The position numbers and the translations under genes were made by a program. Shown in pieces: positions 54,610 to 62,222 of a stretch of DNA of 64,000 bases; position 1 is the stretch's first letter; the number at the start of each line of letters is the position of its first letter. The notes beneath the pieces were generated by a model. It made no database searches and had not been told where the DNA came from. It worked only from the letters and a program-made list of their open reading frames with translations. Source of the DNA: Roseateles_E cavernae (GTDB taxonomy: Bacteria > Pseudomonadota > Gammaproteobacteria > Burkholderiales > Burkholderiaceae_C); the NCBI RefSeq assembly GCF_040187885.1, contig NZ_JBDPLH010000005.1, positions 259,062 to 323,061 of the forward strand, written 5' to 3'.

Positions 54610-56339
54610 GCGCGCCGCAGCTGCTGACCCGCGAGGTCTCGCCGCGCGCCAGCTGGGCGCTGGAGCAGGCCGGCCTCTCGCCGCTGCTGGCCCGGCTGTT
54701 CGCGGCCCGCGGCGTGCGCACGGCCGATGAGCTGGACGACGGTCTGGCCCGGCTGCTGCCGCCCGAGGGCATGAAGGGCATGGCCGCGGCCGCCGCACTG
54801 CTGGCCGACACGATAGAGGCCGGTGCGCGCATCTGCATCGTCGCCGACTACGACTGCGACGGCGCCACCGCCTGCAGCGTCGCGCTGCGCGGCCTCACGA
54901 TGCTGGGCGCAAGACCTGACACCGTCACGTATGTGGTGCCGGACCGCGCCGTGCACGGCTACGGGCTGACGCCCACCATCGTCGAACTGGCCATGCAGGG
55001 CCCTGAAGGTCAGCGCCCCGCCCTGCTGATGACGGTGGACAACGGCATCGCCAGCCTGGCCGGCGTCGCCCATGCCCAGGCCCTGGGCCTGAAGGTGCTG
55101 GTGACCGATCACCATCTGCCGGCGCTGGTCGATGGCGCCACCGTCGTGCCCGAGGCTGAGGCCCTGGTGAACCCGAACCAGCCGGGTTGCGGCTTCGAGA
55201 GCAAGAACCTGGCCGGCGTCGGCGTGGCCTTCTATGTGCTGCTGGCGCTGCGCAGCGAGCTGCGCCGGCGCGGCCGTTTCGACGCCGCGAGCCAGCCGCG
55301 GCTGGACGGCCTGCTGGACCTGGTGGCGCTGGGCACGGTGGCCGATGTCGTCAGGCTCGACGCCAACAACCGCCGCCTGGTGGCCCAGGGTCTACGCCGC
55401 ATGCGCGCCGGCCGCATGCAGCCCGGCGTCGCGGCCCTGTTCAGCGCCGCCGGCCGCGATGCCTCGCGCGCCAATTCCTTCGACCTGGGCTTCGCCCTGG
55501 GGCCGCGCATCAATGCGGCGGGCCGCCTGTCCGATATGACCTTGGGCATCGAATGCCTGTGCACCGATGACCCGGCGCGCGCGCTGGAGCTGGCCCGCCA
55601 GCTCGACGCGATCAACCGCGAGCGCCGAGAAATCGAGGCCGGCATGCGCGAGCAGGCTGAAGGCCGTCTCGATGAGCTGATGCCCAGCGGAGACGCCCCG
55701 CCGGCCCTGTGCATCTACGAGCCCGAGTTCCATGAGGGCGTGATCGGCATCGTTGCCGGCCGGCTGAAAGACAGGCTGCACCGGCCCACCTTTGTGTTCG
55801 CCACCGGCGCCGACGGCCAGCTGAAGGGCTCGGGCCGCTCGATCCCCGGCTTTCATCTGCGCGATGCACTGGACCTGGTGTCCAAGCGCCACCCCGAGCT
55901 GCTGAAGAAGTTCGGCGGCCATGCCATGGCGGCCGGCTGCACCCTGGTCGAGACCGGCTTCGAGGCCTTCAACGCGGCAATGCAGCAGGTCGCCCGCGAG
56001 TGGCTGGACGCCGCCGCGCTGACCCGCACCCTGCGCACCGATGGCCCCCTGCCCGCCGAGGCCTTCACGCCCGAGACCGTGCGCGAGCTCGACGCTCAGG
56101 TCTGGGGCCAGGCCTTCGAGGCGCCGCTGTTCTGCGACGAGGTGCAGGTGATCTCGCAGCGCATCGTCGGCGAGCGCCATCTGAAGCTGCGCCTGCGCCA
56201 GGGCGGTGTGCTGCGTGACGCGATCTGGTTCGGCCACATCGACCCGGTGCCCGAGCGCGGCCTGCTGGCCTACCGGCTCAGCCTGGACGAGTACCAGGGG
56301 CAGCAGCGGGTGCAGATGATTGTGGAAGCGATGGCCTAG
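54606..56339 (+). CDS. recJ: Single-stranded-DNA-specific exonuclease RecJ
   Basis: 577 residues from GTG 54606, which overlaps the previous stop. 5'-3' exonuclease of recombination and mismatch repair. DHH-domain motifs: CIVADYDCDGATACS, LLMTVDNGIASLA, VLVTDHHLPA, LDLVALGTVADVV and GPRINAAGRLSDM. DHHA1 domain: EGVIGIVAGRLKD, GSGRSIPGFHLRDAL and KFGGHAMAAGCTL. Full length. It ends in a CTAG shared with the stop of the convergent accessory gene. Confidence 0.96.
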   Translation: MSAPQLLTREVSPRASWALEQAGLSPLLARLFAARGVRTADELDDGLARLLPPEGMKGMAAAAALLADTIEAGARICIVADYDCDGATACSVALRGLTMLGARPDTVTYVVPDRAVHGYGLTPTIVELAMQGPEGQRPALLMTVDNGIASLAGVAHAQALGLKVLVTDHHLPALVDGATVVPEAEALVNPNQPGCGFESKNLAGVGVAFYVLLALRSELRRRGRFDAASQPRLDGLLDLVALGTVADVVRLDANNRRLVAQGLRRMRAGRMQPGVAALFSAAGRDASRANSFDLGFALGPRINAAGRLSDMTLGIECLCTDDPARALELARQLDAINRERREIEAGMREQAEGRLDELMPSGDAPPALCIYEPEFHEGVIGIVAGRLKDRLHRPTFVFATGADGQLKGSGRSIPGFHLRDALDLVSKRHPELLKKFGGHAMAAGCTLVETGFEAFNAAMQQVAREWLDAAALTRTLRTDGPLPAEAFTPETVRELDAQVWGQAFEAPLFCDEVQVISQRIVGERHLKLRLRQGGVLRDAIWFGHIDPVPERGLLAYRLSLDEYQGQQRVQMIVEAMA

Positions 56340-57586
56340 CCGCTTGCCATTCGCTGAGCTATCGCACGATCCACCAATTGGCGGACAGTCTGCTCAATGT
56401 TTCGAAGCTCGAACCGTTGCATGAACGTGAGCGGCCCCAACTCAGCGAACAGCTTCCCGACTACCTCGTCTGCAAAGCTGCTTGAGACCAAAGGAACGCC
56501 ATTGAAGTCCAGCGCAATCTTTCGGCCCGGGCACATATTTGCCAGATTCAAGAGCCTCTTTCGAACTGGCGCCCCCGCGACACGGCTTCCGAATGACGGG
56601 CTCTCCTCGAGGAGTTTGAACACCAGCTCTTCGGTCCCGTGCTGTTCGTAGCGTAGTTCCACATAGTCCGTGCGCTGATAGGCTTTGCCCCCGAAACTCA
56701 GCGCCTCCTCAAGTAGTCGCGGCACGGAAAAGTCAATCTGCGCTGCTACGAGGGTGCCCTCATAAGGGACACGCTCGGTTCCGATTCGTAGGCCATCGCG
56801 GTCGGTAAACATTAGCTTCCCATAGCCACTCTCAAGTTGAAAGAAGCCGTTGCTATGGCTGCAAATTTGATAGCTGCCAAACAACCCATTGCCTTGACCA
56901 ACGTTCTTATCGCGAGTGACCCCTTCACGAATTGCCTGCTCTAAGGCTGCGGCGTCGGACGAGAGCAGCGGGTGAGTTGCACGAAGAGTAGAGGGAATGC
57001 CAACGCCGGCATCGGCGACGATGTACTCGACGCGCTTACGCGACCGCTGAAACGTGGAAACTTGAACCAGCCCGCCAATCGCAGACTGGGAGTGGTTGAG
57101 CACGTTGTCTGTAACCTCGTTTACCGACCATTCGAGGGCGGACAATTCTCTTCGATCAAGGTCTGGAATTGCGCCAAGTATCGCGTTGATAATCTTGTTC
57201 ACTGCCCGCTGCTGCTCATCGGCGTTACTAAAGTGGGTGGCAGGGACTTGTGTGTGGCCTCTGAACTCTGAGGGCGCGTAGTTCCGTGGCTCAATGAAGT
57301 ATGCCCAGTTCGCATTCCGGAACAGCCTTGCCAATTTTTCGTCGGTTGGAAGAATCAGTTCAGTGTCAACGCGGGCAGCACGTAAGCGCATGATCTGTGC
57401 GCAAAGGGCAAGCATCGGGCCAGCGAACGCCGCTGTGCACTTTGAAAAGTCGATGATTAGGTCGGAGTAGCCTGCGTCCTGCACCGCTTGGTGTAGACCA
57501 ACCAGAGGACGCAACAGATCACTCAGAAGGAACTGGCCATCAAAAACCAAGCGGTTACCGATTCGATAGATTTGCGCATCAGACAT
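56336..57586 (-). CDS. STAS-like – HATPase_c – DUF4325 fusion protein of unknown role
   Basis: 416 residues in three parts. Residues about 8–100 look STAS-like (GNRLVFDGQFLLSDLL, LIIDFSKCTAAFAGPML). Residues about 140–290 are a GHKL/HATPase_c domain with N box ALEWSVNEVTDNVLNHS (Asn156, Asn161), G1 VADAGVGIPS and G2 GQGNGLFG, as in anti-sigma kinases of the SpoIIAB/RsbW kind. Residues about 315–395 are a DUF4325 STAS-like segment (KIALDFNGVPLVSSSFADEVVGKLF). GC is about 53–55% in two 60-base lines I counted, against 70% in recJ, so it looks acquired. It starts without a clear ribosome site. A partner-switch type regulator in one chain is a reasonable guess. Partner not seen. Confidence 0.8.
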   Translation of the reverse strand: MSDAQIYRIGNRLVFDGQFLLSDLLRPLVGLHQAVQDAGYSDLIIDFSKCTAAFAGPMLALCAQIMRLRAARVDTELILPTDEKLARLFRNANWAYFIEPRNYAPSEFRGHTQVPATHFSNADEQQRAVNKIINAILGAIPDLDRRELSALEWSVNEVTDNVLNHSQSAIGGLVQVSTFQRSRKRVEYIVADAGVGIPSTLRATHPLLSSDAAALEQAIREGVTRDKNVGQGNGLFGSYQICSHSNGFFQLESGYGKLMFTDRDGLRIGTERVPYEGTLVAAQIDFSVPRLLEEALSFGGKAYQRTDYVELRYEQHGTEELVFKLLEESPSFGSRVAGAPVRKRLLNLANMCPGRKIALDFNGVPLVSSSFADEVVGKLFAELGPLTFMQRFELRNIEQTVRQLVDRAIAQRMASG

Positions 57587-58065
57587 GGAGTTGTGTAGCG
57601 AGGTCTAACAGTCAGCGTGTACCTTCCGCCGCACGTCGGTCGCCATGCAGGCGAGCGCGGCTGGTGAAGAGTTGGCCTGGCACAGGACACCAATTATGGT
57701 CGGCGCCCCAGGCACTGACGTAGGGGCAAGCCCGCGCATGCAGCCCAGTTGACTGAAGGGAAAGTTTGCCGCCCGCGCGCTCCTGCTTGGGCCACTGTCG
57801 GCACGTCGTGGCGCCTCGCCGCCGCACTGGCGGGGTCACGCGCTGGCGGGCTCAGCCGCTGAATGAACTTCAAACTCAAGCCCTGCCCCTGCTCGCGCCG
57901 AGCGGACTGCGCTACTGCAGCAACGTGGTGGCCTTGCACACCTCCGAAGCGATCTGGCAGGAAGTCTGGTATTGGGTCGGGAAGTGCTGGCGCGCTGCCC
58001 TGGTCCGGTGGGCACGGACGCCTTTCAGCCCAGCGGCCTGCCCGGCCGCTGGGCTGCGTGCCGCC
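57587..58065. other. 480-nt stretch without a supported gene
   Basis: Lies between the DUF4325 fusion gene and the lipoprotein gene. Several short frames on both strands overlap each other and none has a ribosome site or a recognisable domain. One plus-strand stretch (about 57890–58010) reads like protein (GLRYCSNVVALHTSEAIWQ) but cannot be tied to a start. The region may be decayed acquired DNA. It holds a perfect 12-bp hairpin at its right end. Confidence 0.6.
58027..58055. terminator. Perfect 12-bp hairpin after the lipoprotein gene
   Basis: AGCCCAGCGGCC (58027–58038), loop TGCCC, GGCCGCTGGGCT (58044–58055). It lies 10 nt beyond the lipoprotein stop on the minus strand. Very stable but with no T-run, so it is a weak terminator, an RNA-stabilising stem or a protein-binding site. 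Confidence 0.5.
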
Positions 58066-59472
58066 TCATCCAGCCGCGCTAGCTGGCTTTGCCGGGGCCA
58101 TCATCGTCTTGGGCGGCACGTTTGCCGGCGCCTTGGTTGAGAGCTTTTTCTGCGCGGCCTTGTCCGCTGATTCCTTCTCCGCCGCTGCCGTCGCCACGTC
58201 CGCATCGACCTTCGCCTTATCGGCCTGGGCCTTGGTCAGCTCCTTCTCTGCTTTGAGCTTCTTGGTCGCGGCCTTGTCCGCGTAGCGCTGGGCATATTTC
58301 TTAATCAAATCTCCGCAGATGCCGCCCATGGTCTTGTCGTCGGCTGACGATTTCCAGAGCGATTGCACCTGCTGGGCATTCGCGTCGCTCCTGCTTTTGG
58401 TTTGCTCCTCGACAGGCTTGTTCGCCAGCTTGGATTCGCGATCCAGTGCGGAGAAGCAGGCCTCCCGGGCATAGCTGAAATTGATCTCCTCGACGATGTC
58501 CTCGACACCGTCGACGAGTTCCCTGGTCATCGCGGCCATGCCCGAGGCATTGCCCTCCAGCGTGGTGCTTCCCGAGGCGCTGGCCGAGCTGCCGCTACGG
58601 GCCTTCAACAGCTGGATCTCGGCGTCGTTGTAGCTGCGCTGGGCGGTGACGAGTTCCCGCTGTGCGGCCTCATTGGCGCGTGAAGCTTCCTTCTTGGCCT
58701 CCCGGCTGGTGATCAACGCTTCCTGGGCCGCCGTCCGGGCCTCCGCGTCCTTGGCCTTTTGAAGCGCCAGCTCCTTCTGGCGGAGGTCGACCGTGGCGTC
58801 GCGCAGCGTGTCCTCCTGCTTCTTGGCTTCGGTTTTTGCCTTGTCGAGGCTGGCCGCCTTCTCATCGAAGCGCGTTTCGGCCTTGTCCACGGCAGCATCG
58901 CCCGCAGAGACTCCAGTGGACGCACCGGCTTGCGCCGCGATGGCCACCTGGCCCGCCACCACGGGCCGGGTCAGTTGCTCAATGGCAATCAAGCCCATCA
59001 TGGTGCTCTGGTAACGGCGCTGCATGCCAATGAAATCCTGCCCGTCCACGGCCTGGCCGGCATAGCCTTCGCACAGACGGTACATGGCGTCGCGCAACAA
59101 CTGGATGGACTGCGTGCGCAGCCCGATGAAGGCGCCCGACTCGGCAAAGGCTGCGCTGGCGCCGAGCGCCTGCTGCTTACCGCCGTTCGACAGATCGAGG
59201 CCACCTGAAATGCCGAGCACGGTCAGGGCATCGGGGCTGGGTTCGGCGCAGACCACGACAGGCGCCAACTGCTTGTCGGTATCCAAGCCCAGCTTTTGGG
59301 AGAACACAACCCGCTGCTTCACGTCCATGGCAATCGAATTCTTGCCCTCGAGATCGATATTGCGCGTGTAGGTGGTCAGGTAGGCGCAGCCCGTCAGGGC
59401 CGTGGATCCTGCCAGGAGCCCGGCACGCAGCAGGAGTGTGGGCAGGGTGCTTGGAAGCTTGTTGTCGAGCAT
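58066..59472 (-). CDS. Putative coiled-coil lipoprotein, unrecognised family
   Basis: 468 residues from ATG 59472 (MLDNKLPSTLPTLLL), with GGGAG 7 nt before it. The signal peptide ends in the lipobox ALTGC, with Cys29 the predicted lipidated residue. A globular N-terminal part (30–190) contains four Cys-bearing segments. It is followed by a long Lys/Glu/Ala-rich coiled coil (about 194–292), a second small domain (about 310–395, VDGVEDIVEEINFSYAREACF and TMGGICGDLIKKYAQRY) and a Lys/Ala-rich tail ending in a Pro-rich stretch. Two domains separated by a coiled coil suggest a rod from the outer membrane. GC is nearer 62%. No family name can be given. Confidence 0.75.
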   Translation of the reverse strand: MLDNKLPSTLPTLLLRAGLLAGSTALTGCAYLTTYTRNIDLEGKNSIAMDVKQRVVFSQKLGLDTDKQLAPVVVCAEPSPDALTVLGISGGLDLSNGGKQQALGASAAFAESGAFIGLRTQSIQLLRDAMYRLCEGYAGQAVDGQDFIGMQRRYQSTMMGLIAIEQLTRPVVAGQVAIAAQAGASTGVSAGDAAVDKAETRFDEKAASLDKAKTEAKKQEDTLRDATVDLRQKELALQKAKDAEARTAAQEALITSREAKKEASRANEAAQRELVTAQRSYNDAEIQLLKARSGSSASASGSTTLEGNASGMAAMTRELVDGVEDIVEEINFSYAREACFSALDRESKLANKPVEEQTKSRSDANAQQVQSLWKSSADDKTMGGICGDLIKKYAQRYADKAATKKLKAEKELTKAQADKAKVDADVATAAAEKESADKAAQKKLSTKAPANVPPKTMMAPAKPASAAG

Positions 59473-59766
59473 GTGGTGACTCCCTTTGTTGGCCGAAGGG
59501 CTGCGCCCGAAGCGCAATGGCGATGGCAGGCCTCAGTGTGTCCGGAGCTGCACTGCGGCGCCTCCGCAACTCTGGGGAGCTCCCCCCGCAGCCGACTGGT
59601 CGAGAATCTGCCGCCCTGACGACAAACAATTGCGCGGGAAAATCGAGAAACGGCGAGGAATCCGATGCGAACATTTGCGGCGGCGCTGCTGCCCATGTCA
59701 CTGCTGCTTGGTGCCCCCAAAGCCCCGCCACCCCGCCCAATCTCCCCGCCCACCTAAAATACCGGG

Positions 59767-60648
59767 GTGAACACCACCACCCCCCTGACCAACGCCGACC
59801 TGCATTGCCATTCCAAGGTCTCGGACGGCACGCTGGAGCCCGAGGCCCTGGCCGCACGTGCCCAGGCCAATGGGGTGGAACTGTGGGCGCTGACCGACCA
59901 TGACGAGATCGGCGGCCAGCAGCGTGCGCTGGATGCGGCGCTGGCGCTGGGGATGAGCTATCTGACCGGCACCGAGATCTCGGTCAGCTTTGCCGGCCGG
60001 GTCGTGCACATCGTCGGCCTGGGTTTCGATCACCACAACGAGGCCCTGATAGCCGGCCTGCGCGCCACCCGGGGCGGGCGCGAGCAGCGCGCCCGCGAGA
60101 TGGCGGCCGGCCTGGCCCAGGTGGGCATCAAGGGCGCTTACGAAGGCGCGCTGACCTATGTGGGCAATCCGGAGCTGATCTCGCGCACCCATTTCGCGCG
60201 CTTCCTGGTCGAGGCCGGCCATTGCGGCGATGTCAGCGAGGTGTTCCGCCGCTACCTGACCGAGGGCAAACCCGGCTATGTCGAGCACCGCTGGGCCGGC
60301 CTGGGCGAGGCGGTGCGCTGGGTGCGTGAGGCCGGCGGCATCGCGGTGATCGCCCATCCGGCCCGCTACGGCTTCACGCCGACCGAGGAATACGCGCTGT
60401 TCACCGAATTCATCGCCCATGGCGGCCGCGGCGTCGAGGTCGTGACCGGCAGCCACTCGGCCGCCGATGCGGCCAAGTACACCGAGACCGCGCTGGAATT
60501 CGAGCTGCTGGCCTCGCGCGGCTCCGATTTCCACTCGCCCGAAGAGAGCCACACCGATCTGGGCCGACTGGCCGATCTGTCGGGCCGGCTGAGCCCCGTC
60601 TGGCAGGCGCTTGAGCACCGCATCCACCGACCCGCCATCCCATCTTGA
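59767..60648 (+). CDS. PHP-domain nucleoside 3',5'-bisphosphate phosphatase (YciV/TrpH family)
   Basis: 293 residues from GTG 59767. PHP metal motifs: NADLHCHSKVSDG, LWALTDHDEIGGQQ, GTEISVSF with VHIVGLGF, VIAHPARY, and LASRGSDFHSPEE. E. coli YciV (RNase AM) removes 5'-nucleotides from short oligonucleotides and 3'-phosphates from pAp. The order with YciO downstream is like that in E. coli. The preceding 294 nt contain no gene I can support except a 30-codon frame discussed in the findings. Its stop overlaps the TTG start of the transporter. Confidence 0.9.
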   Translation: MNTTTPLTNADLHCHSKVSDGTLEPEALAARAQANGVELWALTDHDEIGGQQRALDAALALGMSYLTGTEISVSFAGRVVHIVGLGFDHHNEALIAGLRATRGGREQRAREMAAGLAQVGIKGAYEGALTYVGNPELISRTHFARFLVEAGHCGDVSEVFRRYLTEGKPGYVEHRWAGLGEAVRWVREAGGIAVIAHPARYGFTPTEEYALFTEFIAHGGRGVEVVTGSHSAADAAKYTETALEFELLASRGSDFHSPEESHTDLGRLADLSGRLSPVWQALEHRIHRPAIPS

Positions 60649-61586
60649 GCGCCGCCCACCACCGCCCGCTGCTGGGCATTGCGCTGATCGTGCTGATGGC
60701 CGCGTGCTTCGCGTCCATGGACAGCACGATCCGCTATCTGGGCGCCTTCCTGCCGGTGCTGCTGATCCTGTGGGCGCGCTACAGCTTCCAGGCCCTGACG
60801 ATGGCTATCTGGCTGGGCCTGCAGCGCGCGCGCGGCGATGCCGCTGCCTTCAGCTCGGCCCATCCGAAGTTCCAGGCGGTGCGCGGCCTGCTGCTGCTGG
60901 CCACCAGCGCGATGAGCTTTTACGGCGTGCAGTACATGCCGGTGGCCGAGTTCACCGCGATCAATATGCTGACCCCGGTGGTCGTGACCCTGCTGGCGGC
61001 CCTGGTGCTGCACGAGCGCGTCTCGCGCCTGCGCTGGGCCCTGGTGATCGGCGGCTTTGCCGGCGCGCTGATCGTGATCAGGCCTGGCAGCGGCATGTTC
61101 GGCTGGGCCGTGCTGTTTCCGCTGGCCGGCGCGCTGACCTATGCGAGCTTCCAGGTGCTGACCGCCAAGCTCTCGGCGCTGGAAAGCCCCTACACCACCC
61201 ATTTCTACACCGGCCTGACCGGCATGCTGCTGCTGAGCCTGCTGCTGGCGCTGGGGCCCTTCCCGGTGCTGGAGCCGCTGCGCGCCGCCACCGGCGGGCA
61301 GCTCGCGCTGATGGCCTTCATCGGGCTGCTGGGCACCCTGGGCCATCTGCTGCTGATCCTGGCGCTGGGCCTGGCGCCGACCGGCACCCTGATGCCTTTC
61401 GTCTATGTGCAGATCGCGGTCGCGGCGGCGATCGGCTGGCTGTTCTTCGACCATGTGCCGGACGGCTATGCCTGGCTGGGCATGGGCGTGCTGTCGGCCT
61501 GCGGCGCGGCCTCGGCCTGGCTCAATGTCAGGCGATCGCAACGCCCTCCCCCATCGGCGGTGGCCATGGACACCATTGCCGACTGA
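60645..61586 (+). CDS. EamA/DMT-family transporter
   Basis: 313 residues from TTG 60645 (LGIALIVLMAACFASMDSTIRYLG follows). About ten helices in two EamA repeats. The start codon overlaps the PHP stop; starting at the later ATG 60720 would cut the first helix, so TTG is preferred. FYGVQYMPVAEFTAINMLTPVVVTLLAALVL is the conserved end of the first repeat. It is not closely alike to the EamA protein at 44973. Substrate unknown. Confidence 0.86.
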   Translation: MSAAHHRPLLGIALIVLMAACFASMDSTIRYLGAFLPVLLILWARYSFQALTMAIWLGLQRARGDAAAFSSAHPKFQAVRGLLLLATSAMSFYGVQYMPVAEFTAINMLTPVVVTLLAALVLHERVSRLRWALVIGGFAGALIVIRPGSGMFGWAVLFPLAGALTYASFQVLTAKLSALESPYTTHFYTGLTGMLLLSLLLALGPFPVLEPLRAATGGQLALMAFIGLLGTLGHLLLILALGLAPTGTLMPFVYVQIAVAAAIGWLFFDHVPDGYAWLGMGVLSACGAASAWLNVRRSQRPPPSAVAMDTIAD

Positions 61587-61595
61587 GAATGGGCC

Positions 61596-62222
61596 ATGGC
61601 CCAACTTTTCGAAGTCCACCCCGACAACCCGCAGGTCCGCTTCCTGAAGCAGGCGGCGCAGATCCTGCACAGCGGTGGCATCGCCGCGATCCCGACCGAC
61701 TCCAGCTACGCCCTGGTCTGCCATCTGGACGACAAGGCTGCGGCCGAGACCCTGCGCCGCATCCGCGGGGTCGATGACAAGCATCACCTGACCCTCTTGT
61801 GCCGCGACCTCAGCGAGCTGGCCAGCTATGCGCGGGTCGACAACAAGCAGTACCGCCTGCTGAAGTCCGCCACACCGGGCGCCTTCACCTTCATCCTGGA
61901 GGCCACCAAGGAAGTGCCGCGCCGCGTCTCGCACCCCTCGCGCCGCACCATAGGCCTGCGCGTGCCCGACCACCGCGTCACGCAGGAACTGCTGGCCATC
62001 TTCGGCCAGCCGCTGCTGGCCACCACCTTGATCCCGCCCGGCGAGAGCGAGCCGCTGAACGACGCGCAGGAGATCTCGGCGCGCTACGACAAGCTGCTGC
62101 AAGTCATCATCGACGCCGGCGCCTGCACGATGGAGCCCACCACCGTGGTCGACATGACCGGCGATGAGCCGGTGCTGGTGCGGCGTGGCTGCGGCGACCC
62201 GGCCTGCGTGGGGCTGGACTGA
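61596..62222 (+). CDS. Sua5/YciO/YrdC family protein (YciO type)
   Basis: 208 residues from ATG 61596, 9 nt after the transporter gene. The YrdC-like fold shows GGIAAIPTDSSYALVCHLDDKAA and VDDKHHLTLLCRDLSELASYARVDN, ATPGAFTFILEATKEVPRR and RRTIGLRVPDH. E. coli YrdC makes the threonylcarbamoyl-AMP for tRNA t6A; YciO has only feeble activity of this kind. Closeness to YciO (TDSSYALVCHL rather than TETVYGLG) and the neighbouring YciV homologue favour the YciO group. The true substrate is not settled. Confidence 0.88.
   Translation: MAQLFEVHPDNPQVRFLKQAAQILHSGGIAAIPTDSSYALVCHLDDKAAAETLRRIRGVDDKHHLTLLCRDLSELASYARVDNKQYRLLKSATPGAFTFILEATKEVPRRVSHPSRRTIGLRVPDHRVTQELLAIFGQPLLATTLIPPGESEPLNDAQEISARYDKLLQVIIDAGACTMEPTTVVDMTGDEPVLVRRGCGDPACVGLD

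Noticed and set aside
57600..57740. Possible integron attC site: GTCTAAC near 57610 beside an acquired gene
   Set aside because: No matching GTTRRRY core at a suitable distance and no clear imperfect palindrome between; GTTGGCC and GTTGACT do not fit.
57612..58140. Several overlapping frames of 75–125 codons on both strands
   Set aside because: They overlap one another, have no ribosome sites, odd compositions (Arg/Pro/Cys-rich) and no domain I know; best read as noncoding or decayed DNA.
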